DNA from: Gammaproteobacteria bacterium
GTDB lineage: Bacteria > Pseudomonadota > Gammaproteobacteria > HTCC5015
Reading direction: 5' to 3'
DNA: 64,000 nt
NCBI GenBank assembly: GCA_013817245.1
Contig: JACDDA010000004.1
Location: forward strand, 220,450 to 284,449
Part shown: piece by piece, positions 1-8,454 of the stretch
Layout of the letters: each line of letters starts with the position of its first letter
How positions within the stretch are numbered: position 1 is the first letter of the stretch
The notes under the pieces: generated by a model
Databases searched by the model: none
What the model was told of the DNA's origin: nothing
What the model saw: the letters and a program-made list of their open reading frames with translations, nothing else
Position numbers and translations under genes: made by a program

Positions 1-604
1 CTAAAATTCTGACGTCGGCGACTTGAGTTTTATTGCTGCCCACACGTTCAAAGGTACGCTCTTGTAACACACGCAATAACTTGACTTGCATATCTAAGCT
101 CATGTCACCTATTTCATCTAAAAATAAGGTGCCGCTTTCTGCCATCTCAAAACGTCCCGGACGAGAATTCAACGCGCCGGTAAATGCACCCTTTTCATGA
201 CCAAACAATTCGCTTTCCATCAGCTCGGAAGGAATGGCGCCGCAATTCACTGGCACAAAGGTGTTATTACAGCGTAAGGAGTATCGATGAATTTCGCGCG
301 CGACAATTTCTTTACCCGTGCCGGATTCACCCAGAATTAAAACGCTAGCATTGGTTTTAGCGACCTTAGCGATTAATTGACGCACACGATTAATCGCATC
401 ACTTTGGCCATCGAGCGACACTAAAGTGGCGGGAGTTTTACGGAGTTTGCTGCTACCAGCGGTAATAATAGAATTTGTGTGCGGTGGATTCGAGGAATAA
501 ACGTTACTGTCTTTTAATAAATTCGCAGATATGCTGGGATTAGTTTGCCATGCGTGAGAAATGGCTTCGTTAGCAACACCAACATAAACGGTATGATCTT
601 CCAT
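1..604 (-). CDS. fleQ: Sigma-54 dependent flagellar activator, FleQ/FlrA type (partial, runs off window start)
   Basis: The first 201 codons are present and the 3' end lies outside the window. A GGAGG ribosome site sits a few bases before the ATG at 604. The AAA+ domain is clear: Walker A GESGTGKE at about residue 91, the sigma-54 contact loop GAFTGA, and a Walker B segment LFLDEIGD. Members of this family use ATP to remodel sigma-54 RNA polymerase. Position after fliS-fliT matches fleQ/flrA of polar-flagellate gammaproteobacteria, the master activator of flagellar genes. The oddity is the N-terminus: only about 65 residues precede the AAA+ domain, against roughly 140 residues of receiver-like domain in Pseudomonas FleQ. 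It could also be another flagellar enhancer-binding protein; the fleQ label rests on gene order. Confidence 0.8.
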   Translation of the reverse strand, partial: MEDHTVYVGVANEAISHAWQTNPSISANLLKDSNVYSSNPPHTNSIITAGSSKLRKTPATLVSLDGQSDAINRVRQLIAKVAKTNASVLILGESGTGKEIVAREIHRYSLRCNNTFVPVNCGAIPSELMESELFGHEKGAFTGALNSRPGRFEMAESGTLFLDEIGDMSLDMQVKLLRVLQERTFERVGSNKTQVADVRIL

Positions 605-782
605 GATCGCCTCCAAGGCATATTGAACTTTTTATTTTCAAACCGACAATTCCTTGTCAGTAGCAGTGGAGTTAGTTTACTTAAACGTCAAACTAATGCT
701 ATCTAAAATTCAACACACATTATTTGAAATCTAAAATTTGATAGCCTTTGATCGGCTTTTTGGCGCGGTCGTCAATTGCCTG

Positions 783-1097
783 TCAAAAATTTTGTTGAGT
801 GTATGCACCTAACATTTTTTTGGCGCGTTTATTTTGTGCGGTTTCGTTTAATAATTCTTCACGCGCTTGGCGCGCAATTTCCAACACTTGCAAATCAATG
901 TCGGCAAGCGCTTGTAGCAAGCTAACATAATTTAATAACTCGGTAACCGGCACATTTGCAAAAAGTCGTTCGTAACGACCATGCAATTCGCGTATTTGCA
1001 AATTTAAGGTTTCCCAATCGGCTTCTTGTGCTAGCGACAACAACCGTTGATTGTCGCTAACCAGACTATCGATTTCTTTTTGTAATGTGAGCGACAT
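783..1097 (-). CDS. fliT: FliT-like flagellar export chaperone
   Basis: A 104-residue, highly helical, charged protein encoded 1 nt after fliS. FliT proteins are small helical chaperones that hold the cap protein FliD before export, and the gene order fliD-fliS-fliT supports this assignment more than the sequence alone, because FliT is poorly conserved. The start at 1097 directly follows the fliS stop, which suggests translational coupling. The frame stays open and coding-like for 20 codons beyond the TGA stop (down to position 720), so the C-terminus may have been shortened by a nonsense mutation. Confidence 0.7.
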   Translation of the reverse strand: MSLTLQKEIDSLVSDNQRLLSLAQEADWETLNLQIRELHGRYERLFANVPVTELLNYVSLLQALADIDLQVLEIARQAREELLNETAQNKRAKKMLGAYTQQNF

Positions 1098-1098
1098 A

Positions 1099-1506
1099 TT
1101 AAAACTGCTTACGCTGATCCGTAGGTATAGAAACCCATGCTTGTCGAATGGTGTTAATAAGATCCGCTACGCTTTCCATCGCCTTTTCATCGTTATTAAG
1201 TTTTGCGTCAATAATCGTGCGTTGAATGTAGTCATATAATTCGTCTAAATTTTTCGCGATTTCTAAGCCATTATCAAAATCTAGCGAACTGCGCAAAGCA
1301 TCCAAGATCGCAATAGACTTATCAATAGATGAACACTTCATGACCGTATCACGCATGCGCATACCCATGCGCGCTTTCGCCATATGCTCGGAGACGCCAT
1401 TTAATAACATTTCAATTAAGTGGTGCGGATCCGCGCATTCAACACCTGCGTAGGTATTGCTTTGCCGATAAGCTTTTAGTCCTTGCTGATAAGCGCTAAA
1501 ACTCAT
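1099..1506 (-). CDS. fliS: Flagellin chaperone FliS
   Basis: A 135-residue FliS-family protein. The N-terminal YQQGLKAYRQ segment, the pattern around the HHLIEMLLNGV helix, and the later LDFDNGLEIAKNLDELYDYI helix are typical. FliS binds the C-terminus of unpolymerised flagellin in the cytoplasm and delivers it to the flagellar export apparatus. It lies 27 nt downstream of fliD and 1 nt before fliT, so fliD-fliS-fliT is probably one transcript. Length is normal for the family. Confidence 0.95.
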   Translation of the reverse strand: MSFSAYQQGLKAYRQSNTYAGVECADPHHLIEMLLNGVSEHMAKARMGMRMRDTVMKCSSIDKSIAILDALRSSLDFDNGLEIAKNLDELYDYIQRTIIDAKLNNDEKAMESVADLINTIRQAWVSIPTDQRKQF

Positions 1507-1533
1507 GTTACAACTCCTTGATGTGGTTATTTA

Positions 1534-2895
1534 TTACTTAGCGGTCAGCGCAGTTAATTGTTGAGTTAAATAATTGCTAGTTGTTTGCAATTGTCCCATT
1601 AAGCTATCCAGAGCCGTAAATTTTGCATACATACGCTTTTCAGTTTGCTCTAAACGATAACTAGTTTGCTCAATACGCGAGTCTACTTGTTTGGTGCGGC
1701 TGTTTAAGGCATTCGTGCGCAAGGAAATCACGCCGTCTGATTTGACATAGCTATTAATAAAAGTATCGAGCTTTTCACCCAAGCTGCCGGCATTACTGGT
1801 ATCAAAGAAGCTTTGTAAGCTTGCTAAGTTACTGCCAATTGCCGCATCGAATTTGCTGGCGTTAATTGATAATTTACCCGCATCATCAAATTCAAATCCA
1901 ACTTCAAAGCCATACGTGATACTGCTACTTATATTGGCTTTATTTAAAAATACATCTTTCATGCGTGATTCTAAGGTCAGTAGCATGCCATCATTCGCCA
2001 AGGCACCTTTCCTTAAATCGCGTATTACTTTGATTGCATCGTTATAGGCTTTTACTAAGGTATCGACTTTTTTACTGATCGCCCCCGTGTTTTTACTGGT
2101 CGTAATAGTAGCAAGGCCTGCATCTTTTAAATTTAAAGTAATGCCGCTAATCACGCCATTAATAGCATTACTAGAACGCGTAATCGTAAAACCATCAACT
2201 TCCACTATCGCATTTTTCACGACATTCACTACCGATAAACTATTGGCGCCGGTGGTATAGGACAAAGCCGACAATCCATTTAAATCAAGGTTATTAGTGT
2301 CATCATCAACAACAATGGCTTCAATGGCATTATCTAAACCGCTCTGTTTAGCGGTTAAGACTAATCGCGTACCGCCATCTTCGTTAATTAAACTGGCGGT
2401 TACTGCATTATTAGCACTGGCATTATTAATAGCATCACGAATACCCGCTAAGGTATTGTTGCTATTATCGATCGTTAAATTTAGTGAAGTCGCGCCCGCA
2501 TTAATCGTTAAACTGCCGGTGCCAACAACGGTGGCAGAATCTGTGTAGGTTTTTGATGCGAGACGATGCGTAGTCGCTAATTGAGTAACATTGATGGTAT
2601 GCGTTTCCGCTGCTGCGGTTGCATCCGCGCTGGCGGTGACAATCGCGTTATCGGAACTGCTGGTTAAATAATTATTAAAGGCATTGGTTTCGCCCAGCGT
2701 TTGTACCGCAGTTTGAAAAGTTGCCAGACTACTTTTAAGTTTACCGAGCGAACTTACTTGAACTTGAATGTCATTTTTTTTGCTTTGCAGCGCTTGCAAG
2801 GGCTTAGCTTCCAGCTTCATGAGCTGGGTTACTAATGAATTCACGTCTATACCAGAACCTATGCCTGGAGAACTAATTCCCGTAGAACCAACCAT
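1534..2895 (-). CDS. fliD: Flagellar hook-associated protein 2 (filament cap) FliD
   Basis: A 453-residue FliD. It opens with the family signature GIGSGIDVNSLVTQLM, followed by the FliD_N domain to about residue 110, a variable Thr/Ser/Asn-rich middle, and a FliD_C domain with a heptad-rich C-terminal helix (KQVDSRIEQTSYRLEQTEKR). The protein forms the cap at the filament tip and guides flagellin assembly. A sigma-54 type promoter candidate lies just upstream, overlapping the flaG stop region, which matches the FleQ-dependent control of fliD known in pseudomonads. Length is typical. Confidence 0.96.
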   Translation of the reverse strand: MVGSTGISSPGIGSGIDVNSLVTQLMKLEAKPLQALQSKKNDIQVQVSSLGKLKSSLATFQTAVQTLGETNAFNNYLTSSSDNAIVTASADATAAAETHTINVTQLATTHRLASKTYTDSATVVGTGSLTINAGATSLNLTIDNSNNTLAGIRDAINNASANNAVTASLINEDGGTRLVLTAKQSGLDNAIEAIVVDDDTNNLDLNGLSALSYTTGANSLSVVNVVKNAIVEVDGFTITRSSNAINGVISGITLNLKDAGLATITTSKNTGAISKKVDTLVKAYNDAIKVIRDLRKGALANDGMLLTLESRMKDVFLNKANISSSITYGFEVGFEFDDAGKLSINASKFDAAIGSNLASLQSFFDTSNAGSLGEKLDTFINSYVKSDGVISLRTNALNSRTKQVDSRIEQTSYRLEQTEKRMYAKFTALDSLMGQLQTTSNYLTQQLTALTAK

Positions 2896-2932
2896 AATGG
2901 CACCCTCAAAACAACGTCGTGCCTAAGCATCA

Positions 2933-2947
2933 GCAAAATCAGTGCCG
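2933..2947 (-). promoter_or_regulatory. Candidate sigma-54 (-24/-12) promoter for fliD
   Basis: Read on the minus strand, CGGCAC is followed by five bases and TTGC. The invariant GG and GC dinucleotides are separated by exactly 10 bases, as required for sigma-54. The predicted start of transcription falls about 25 nt before the fliD ATG. The -24 element has C instead of the consensus first T. A sigma-54 activator gene lies in the same cluster. Confidence 0.55.
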
Positions 2948-2949
2948 TT

Positions 2950-3342
2950 TTAGCCTTTGGCTTCTAACAACACACCCAAAGGCTCGCCACCGTCTTCGCT
3001 TAACGATGCTTTAATAGCGCGCGCAACGGCTACGACTTGTTCGGGTGGAAATTGGCGTATTACTTTATCGGTAGCACTATCAATTACTTTGATAATCGTT
3101 TTGCCACTCGCATCATCTAAACTAAATTGCAGCTGATGTTTAGTTGCTTGAATGCTGGCATTAAATGCGTTGGTTAATTCACGCATTTCAGCAATGCCGG
3201 GGACAGGATGCTCAATATCCGTTTGGGCTGGCAATACTTCACCATCAACCGGCAAACCTTTGCCTGGTTTTGCAAACGGCGAAAAATTCGCCTCCTGCGG
3301 ACGGCGAACATAATCCATTTTCGTAGAAATATCGGTACTCAT
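2950..3342 (-). CDS. flaG: FlaG family flagellar protein
   Basis: A 130-residue protein whose C-terminal half is the FlaG domain: LQFSLDDASGKTIIKVIDSATDK, then an IRQFPPEQVVAVARAI stretch. FlaG proteins sit between flagellin and fliD in many polar flagellates and influence filament length; the mechanism is not well defined. The N-terminal 55 residues are low-complexity and probably disordered. The gene follows the flagellin terminator, so it may depend on read-through or on an unrecognised promoter; I saw no sigma-28 site directly upstream. Confidence 0.9.
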   Translation of the reverse strand: MSTDISTKMDYVRRPQEANFSPFAKPGKGLPVDGEVLPAQTDIEHPVPGIAEMRELTNAFNASIQATKHQLQFSLDDASGKTIIKVIDSATDKVIRQFPPEQVVAVARAIKASLSEDGGEPLGVLLEAKG

Positions 3343-3387
3343 ATTGATATCCTCGACTATTTATATCCTCATTACGTTATTAAAAAC

Positions 3388-3419
3388 CGAATGGAAGATG
3401 AAGCGTAACTTCATCTTCC
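3388..3419 (-). terminator. Rho-independent terminator after fliC
   Basis: A perfect 11-bp stem (3393-3403 with 3409-3419) closes a 5-nt loop directly downstream of the flagellin stop. On the minus strand it is followed, after a short ATTCGG spacer, by five T residues. The gap between stem and T tract makes it an imperfect terminator, which could let some transcripts continue into flaG. Confidence 0.65.
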
Positions 3420-3433
3420 GACGGCCTATTACT

Positions 3434-4801
3434 TTATTGCAACAGTGCTAACACGTTACTAGGTACTGCATTCGCTTGCGCTAAGATTGAAATACCTGCT
3501 TGTTGCAAGATCTGAGTACGCGTTAATTCAGCGGTTTCTTTTGCATAATCTGCATCTTGAATCCGTGAACGAGCGGCTGACAGATTTTCTGAAGTCACTG
3601 ACAAGTTTGAAATGGTAGATTCAAAACGAACTTGCACAGAGCCTAATTCAGAACGTAAGGTATTAACTTGTTGCAAAGCAAAGTCGAGTGCGCGTAAACC
3701 TGTGGTAGCGTTAGCACGTGTCAACACATCAACACCAGCGAGTGTTTCATTCGCTTGTGATGCACCTAATGCGGTGCCACCGGTTTGCACGGCGAACGTA
3801 CCTGATACAGAAAAGCTAGTGGTAGATACATCTGATGCTAAAACAATACCCGCATGAAAAGTTTCATCACCACCTAACGCTGCCGTCGCATTATCATCTA
3901 ATACGATATCAGAACCGTCGCTATTGCTTAAGATAATAGCGCCAGCGCCAGAAGCCGTTGCCGTTACGTTAGTTTGGTTGGTTAATTGATTTAATGCAGT
4001 CACGGTCGCATCACGAGTAGCGGCAGCACCGATACTAACTTGCACGCCATTCAACGTAATCGTACGTGCAGCAGCATCAGCGGTGTAAGTTAATGCTTCG
4101 GTAGTAACCGATGTAGCTTTAGTAGCTTGCACACCGCTATTACCAAACACTGCATTAATCGCGGTAACCACCTCGTTAATTGTGGTGGCTGCGCTTAAGT
4201 CCACTGAGCTACCTTGTACAACCAAGTTATCCGCTGTAATAGCGGCGGCTAATGCGGTTGCATCAATAGAGCCTGATTGTGAAACGCGAGCACCTAATTG
4301 TGAGGTACGTGAATCAACGCCATCAACTGAGATAGTTTGGTTTTGATTCGCGCCCACTTGGAACACTAAGTTGCTGAGCGATCCATCCAAAATATTGTTA
4401 CCGTTAAATTGGGTAGCGTTAGCAACACGGTTTACTTCAGCAATTAATTGTTGCGCTTCATTATTCAACGCTTGGCGATCGGTTGCTGAGTTGGTGTCGT
4501 TAGCAGACTGAATAGCAAGTTCACGAATTCGTTGTAACGAATCGCTTACCGTGCTTAATGCTGATTCAGCGGTTTGAGCAAAAGAAATACCGTCGTTAGC
4601 ATTACGTACCGCTTGATTCAACCCGCGAATCTGAGTTGTAAAGCGTTCTGAAATAGCTAAACCAGCAGCGTCATCTTTTGCTGAGTTAATACGCAGACCA
4701 GAAGATAAACGTTGCAAAGTCGTTTGTAATGAAGACTGTGAACGATTTAAATTCCGTTGCGCAGTAAGTGATGAGATATTAGTGTTAATAATTTGCGGCA
4801 T
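3434..4801 (-). CDS. fliC: Flagellin
   Basis: A 455-residue flagellin. The conserved N-terminal D0/D1 region starts MPQIINTNISSLTAQRNL and includes LSSGLRINSAKDDAAGLAIS; the conserved C-terminal region includes SRIQDADYAKETAELTR and ends NVLALLQ. The central part, about residues 170-350, is a Thr/Ala/Val-rich variable domain, expected to be surface exposed. The protein is exported unfolded through the flagellar secretion system and polymerises into the filament; FliS encoded downstream should be its chaperone. Transcription is very likely from the sigma-28 promoter about 95 nt upstream. Only one flagellin gene lies in the window. Confidence 0.97.
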   Translation of the reverse strand: MPQIINTNISSLTAQRNLNRSQSSLQTTLQRLSSGLRINSAKDDAAGLAISERFTTQIRGLNQAVRNANDGISFAQTAESALSTVSDSLQRIRELAIQSANDTNSATDRQALNNEAQQLIAEVNRVANATQFNGNNILDGSLSNLVFQVGANQNQTISVDGVDSRTSQLGARVSQSGSIDATALAAAITADNLVVQGSSVDLSAATTINEVVTAINAVFGNSGVQATKATSVTTEALTYTADAAARTITLNGVQVSIGAAATRDATVTALNQLTNQTNVTATASGAGAIILSNSDGSDIVLDDNATAALGGDETFHAGIVLASDVSTTSFSVSGTFAVQTGGTALGASQANETLAGVDVLTRANATTGLRALDFALQQVNTLRSELGSVQVRFESTISNLSVTSENLSAARSRIQDADYAKETAELTRTQILQQAGISILAQANAVPSNVLALLQ

Positions 4802-4892
4802 TGCAGCGTACTCCTTTTTGAGACCCTGTTTCGTCGGGTTTAACGTGATTTCTCACAACACTGACGAAGCGTTTTCTTCGTCCTTGTTAAAC

Positions 4893-4919
4893 GTATCGGC
4901 ACCACAAAAACAATCTTTA
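4893..4919 (-). promoter_or_regulatory. Sigma-28 (FliA) promoter of fliC
   Basis: On the minus strand TAAA (4919-4916) is separated by exactly 15 bases from GCCGATAC (4900-4893). The sigma-28 consensus is TAAA-N15-GCCGATAA, so only the last base differs. It sits about 92 nt before the flagellin ATG, the expected place for a class III flagellar promoter. The rest of 4802-5048 holds only AT-rich and GC-rich inverted repeats that I cannot assign. Confidence 0.88.
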
Positions 4920-5048
4920 AATTTTATTTGACAAATTTTGAGTTGTAGACTTGCCCTGTTTTTATAGCGATTACGAGCCTGTCTAAGAGCGCGGCGCCGA
5001 GCGGCAGCCTGAGATATTTCTTTAATTAATTTAAAGCTTATTGGTTAA

Positions 5049-6119
5049 TTAACCGACTTCTTTTTTCACGTTGGAATTTAACGCTTTCATAGCGCTTTCT
5101 TCTGCCGTCGTGACTTTATTGCGGCCATTACGTTTCGAGTAATACAGCGCTTTATCAGCACGTTCAATTAAAGACTCTGCGTTATCGCCTGGCCGCGCAA
5201 TTTCTACGCCTATAGAAATCGTAATCTTGCCTAAGGTTTGACCCGACTCTTTGCGCTTAAACGCACTTTGTTCAATATTATTGCGAATATTTTCTGCCAA
5301 ACTCACTGCACCTATCAGCGGTGTTTGCCAGAGAATAATGCTGAATTCTTCACCACCATAACGCGCCACCAAATCGCGCCCTTTCACCGATTGTTTCAGT
5401 AAACTAGCAACAAACTTTAATACTTGATCACCAATAATATGGCCGTGCGTGTCGTTAATATTTTTGAAGTGGTCAATATCAATCATCAACAAACACACAT
5501 CTTCTTGTTCTGACTTATTGCGCTCAACCGCTTTGTTAATAGCTTCGTTAAACATTTTACGATTAGCCAAACCTGTCAGCGTATCTTGCGAGGCTTCTTC
5601 GCGTACCCGACTTAATTCAGAACGTAGATTATGAATTTCCATCGCGGTCGAATCTAAACGGCCATGATAATTTTGCTGAGAATACAGCACGGTTTCAGTT
5701 TCTTTCAATAAACCCGATACGATGGTTTGAATTTCACGGACATCATGCGCATCGGTTAAACAGCAACTGGAATTTTTTAAAACCGACACATAACGTTCAA
5801 CATTGCCGCCCGCGTCTTTAACGAGCTGCATAATATTGCCTAATAAACGCTGAATATCGCGTTCAATAGCCGACAAACGTTCGATATCTGCGCTGGCGAC
5901 ATAACGTATAAATAAAATGTCGGCAAAATCATCATTCAATGGGATTTCACCGCCGCGCACTTTATCTAATTCACGCGTTAACGCAGGCGAACGTCCTAAA
6001 AAGTATTCATACCAAATGGCGTAATAAACAGGATTCATCGGCAAGTTTAATTTAGATAAAACTTGAATCACTTGCCGCGTGATTTCCGATGCCTTATGTA
6101 AGCTTTCCTTATATTCCAC
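5049..6119 (-). CDS. GGDEF diguanylate cyclase
   Basis: A 356-residue cytoplasmic protein without predicted membrane segments. Residues 1 to about 170 are an uncharacterised helical region ending in a coiled coil; residues 175-345 are a GGDEF domain with the active motif RYGGEEF at about 253-259, and DIDHFKNINDTHGH for metal and substrate binding. It should make cyclic di-GMP from two GTP. The product-inhibition site expected as RxxD four residues before the active motif reads KGRD, so feedback inhibition may be weak. Position beside the flagellar genes is consistent with control of the motile/sessile switch, but this is inference. It is transcribed divergently from galE. Confidence 0.93.
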   Translation of the reverse strand: MEYKESLHKASEITRQVIQVLSKLNLPMNPVYYAIWYEYFLGRSPALTRELDKVRGGEIPLNDDFADILFIRYVASADIERLSAIERDIQRLLGNIMQLVKDAGGNVERYVSVLKNSSCCLTDAHDVREIQTIVSGLLKETETVLYSQQNYHGRLDSTAMEIHNLRSELSRVREEASQDTLTGLANRKMFNEAINKAVERNKSEQEDVCLLMIDIDHFKNINDTHGHIIGDQVLKFVASLLKQSVKGRDLVARYGGEEFSIILWQTPLIGAVSLAENIRNNIEQSAFKRKESGQTLGKITISIGVEIARPGDNAESLIERADKALYYSKRNGRNKVTTAEESAMKALNSNVKKEVG

Positions 6120-6230
6120 CGCAATCCCTGCTGTATTATGGGTGAGCCATGATTCGCTAGCGGCATTTGGCGAGCAAGCTTAAGTAAGATTTTTGAATCC
6201 TCACAGTCCGCTGGGCGCAATAGCCACTTC

Positions 6231-6239
6231 TGCTAGAAT
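6231..6239 (+). promoter_or_regulatory. Candidate extended -10 promoter for galE
   Basis: TGCTAGAAT has the TGN extension and a near-consensus TAGAAT hexamer, but no good -35. It predicts a transcript starting near 6246, downstream of the in-frame TTG at 6193, which argues for translation from 6259 or 6271 instead. Confidence 0.45.
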
Positions 6240-6270
6240 GCCTGCTTCACCAATAAGCATGGCATTTCAC

Positions 6271-7266
6271 ATGGCACAAAAAGCAGGCATTTTAGTCACG
6301 GGCGGCGCCGGTTATATCGGCAGCCACGTTGTTAAATTACTCGGTGAAGCAGGCGAACGTGTTATCACGCTCGACAATCTTTCGACGGGCTTTAAATCCG
6401 CCGTGTTATACGGCGATTTTGTCGAAGGCAACACGGGCGATACTGAGCTGGTTAATCAAGTTTTGCGCGATTATCAGATCGAATCGGTGCTGCATTTTGC
6501 GGCTAGCACCATCGTGCCGCAGTCCGTTGCCGATCCATTAAGTTATTATGCTAATAACACCAGCAACACGCGTAATTTATTGGCTTGTTGCCACGCCGGC
6601 AACGTCAAACATTTCATTTTTTCCTCTACCGCAGCGGTTTACGGTATTCCCAAAGAGGGTATTTGTCGCGTAACAGATCCCTTGGCCCCGATAAATCCTT
6701 ACGGTACTTCAAAATTAATGTCGGAATGGGTATTGCGCGATTTAGCCGCGGTAACCGCTTTGCGTTATGTAGTGCTGCGTTATTTCAACGTCGCAGGTTC
6801 TGATCCCGATGGCCAAATCGGCCAATCCACACGCAACGCGACACTATTAACCAAAGTCGCCTGCGAAGTTGCCGTTGGCAAACGCGAACAACTATTTATC
6901 TACGGCACCGATTACGCCACCGCCGATGGCACTGGCGTTCGCGATTACATCCATGTCAGTGATTTAGCTGCCGCACACATTGATGCCCTGCATTATTTAC
7001 GCAACGGCGGCGTATCTGAAACATTGAATTGTGGTTATGGCCATGGCTACAGCGTTCGCGAAGTTTTAGAAGCCGTTAACCGCGTCAATGGCAAAGCCAT
7101 TAAGGTCAAAGAAGAAGCACGCCGTGCGGGTGATCCGCCAACATTAATCGCAGACGCCACGCGCATTCGTGAAGTATTAGGCTGGCAAGCACAGTTTGAT
7201 AATTTGGATTTTATTGTAGAAACATCATTAGCATGGGAACGCAAACTAAAAGCCGACCTTGAATAA
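6271..7266 (+). CDS. galE: UDP-glucose 4-epimerase
   Basis: An extended SDR-family epimerase of 331 residues from the ATG at 6271. The Rossmann motif ILVTGGAGYIGSH is at residues 6-18. The catalytic Tyr-Lys pair is in NPYGTSKLMSE, with SSTAAVYG before it, and the signature RYFNVAGSDPDG and GVRDYIHVSDLA follow. It interconverts UDP-glucose and UDP-galactose for surface polysaccharide. The frame is open upstream to a TTG at 6193, and there is an ATG at 6259, but family alignment and the promoter position favour 6271. The stop codon lies in the loop region of a hairpin. Confidence 0.93.
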   Translation: MAQKAGILVTGGAGYIGSHVVKLLGEAGERVITLDNLSTGFKSAVLYGDFVEGNTGDTELVNQVLRDYQIESVLHFAASTIVPQSVADPLSYYANNTSNTRNLLACCHAGNVKHFIFSSTAAVYGIPKEGICRVTDPLAPINPYGTSKLMSEWVLRDLAAVTALRYVVLRYFNVAGSDPDGQIGQSTRNATLLTKVACEVAVGKREQLFIYGTDYATADGTGVRDYIHVSDLAAAHIDALHYLRNGGVSETLNCGYGHGYSVREVLEAVNRVNGKAIKVKEEARRAGDPPTLIADATRIREVLGWQAQFDNLDFIVETSLAWERKLKADLE

Positions 7267-7274
7267 GGTCGGCT
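7251..7274 (-). terminator. Hairpin terminator between galE and the BON gene
   Basis: AGCCGACCTT (7251-7260) pairs perfectly with AAGGTCGGCT (7265-7274) around a 4-nt loop. On the minus strand the stem runs into TTTT, so it can end the BON-lipoprotein transcript. The galE stop codon overlaps the hairpin, so it may also stabilise or end the galE message. Confidence 0.6.
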
Positions 7275-7298
7275 ATAAAGCTTAATTCATAATAAAAA

Positions 7299-7853
7299 TT
7301 ATTCTTTGACCGTCATTTTATTCAACACGTTTTGTACACCTTCAACAGTGCGAGCTACTTGAATGGCTCGTTCAATTTGAGTTTTATTGTTCACGAAACC
7401 GCTTAATTGAACTTCGCCCTTACTAGTGTCCACTGTAATATCCGCGCCCTTCACTGTGTCATCACCCATTAAGGCAGTTTTCACTTTCGTGGTAATAACG
7501 CTATCGTCTATTTTATTGCCGATACTGACATTGCCGTCTTTAATTGTCATGCCATTGTCTACCCCTACAACACCTTCTACACCCCGTGTTACAGCCATGG
7601 CTTGTTCAACCTGCGACAAACTATCGACATAGCCGCTTAACATTACGACGCCTTTGCGGGTTTCAACCGCAATATCAAAGCTTTTTACATTTTCATCATT
7701 TAATAATGCGGATTTCACTTTAGTAGTAATAACAGTATCGTCAATTTTAGTGCCAACCGTTGTGGGTGTCGGCTCTGGATTTGGATCATTCTGGTTGCAT
7801 GCGCCTAATATAACGATTGCGCTAAGCATTAAAGGATAAATATAGTTTTTCAT
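7299..7853 (-). CDS. Lipoprotein with two BON domains (OsmY-like)
   Basis: A 184-residue envelope protein. A signal peptide ends in the lipobox LGAC (Cys about 19), predicting a lipidated periplasmic protein. Two BON domains follow, about residues 37-105 and 113-182, each with the pattern IDDxVITTKVKxALxxD and later GxVxLSGxV. BON domains bind phospholipid or other envelope components and are found in OsmY and DolP. Which membrane it sits in is uncertain; the residue after Cys is Asn, not Asp, so outer-membrane sorting is likely. The two BON copies are clearly related to each other. Confidence 0.88.
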   Translation of the reverse strand: MKNYIYPLMLSAIVILGACNQNDPNPEPTPTTVGTKIDDTVITTKVKSALLNDENVKSFDIAVETRKGVVMLSGYVDSLSQVEQAMAVTRGVEGVVGVDNGMTIKDGNVSIGNKIDDSVITTKVKTALMGDDTVKGADITVDTSKGEVQLSGFVNNKTQIERAIQVARTVEGVQNVLNKMTVKE

Positions 7854-8454
7854 AACAAGCTCCTGCGATTTATAAAATTATCAATTTAAAACATATGCTT
7901 GTTATTTTAGAGAAAAGGCCCTTCATGTCTGTGCGTTGGCATACAAAGCGAGTGTGGTTTTTATTGCTTTTTTAATGGGTTCGCCACTCATCGCGCGTTC
8001 ACCCATGTATTTAATTTCTTAGAGCTTCACTGGCTCATATCTAAAAACGCTTCGGCATTTTCTTCCTATTTAAATGAGCGTTTTTATTGATAGGTACGCG
8101 TTGCCAACATTCAGACAATATATCAGAGACCTTGAACTGTGATGGCATGGCTACAGCGTCTCGGATCAATTATTGAAAGCTTATCGAGGGCAGGAATAGT
8201 AAGCAGAACATACATAATTAAAAATAAAACCAACAAGACAACGAACTTCCCCAGAAAATTTAAAATAATTTTGTTTTTCATATCTCATGTCATTTTAAAA
8301 AATCTTATAAAGAATCTTAATTATCTTAGTTTATTAATAAATAATTGAAGAATAAGTTCACTTTTCTTCTATTTCAACACTGCCATACTTCAGGATAAAT
8401 ATTATTTTTTATTTTTAAACGAATATTTAATATCGATAACTATTCAAATGCTCA
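7854..8454. other. About 600 bp without a convincing gene
   Basis: An AT-rich stretch. The minus strand 8006-7923 holds a 27-codon frame (MGERAMSGEP at its start, ending ALYANAQT) with coding-like composition that could be the tail of a decayed gene; upstream of it the frame is stopped. At 8043-8091 an inverted repeat (AAAAACGCT and AGCGTTTTT) with a long loop could be a weak terminator. The open frame at 8139-8348 has no recognisable content and I do not call it a gene. Confidence 0.4.

Noticed and set aside
6193..6270. N-terminal extension of GalE from a TTG codon
   Set aside because: It lies upstream of the likely promoter at 6231-6239 and family proteins start at the residue encoded at 6271.
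8139..8348. 69-codon open frame
   Set aside because: AT-rich, basic and hydrophobic low-information sequence, no ribosome site and no family pattern. Its first bases resemble part of galE (GGCATGGCTACAGCG), but only over about 15 bases, which I take as chance.
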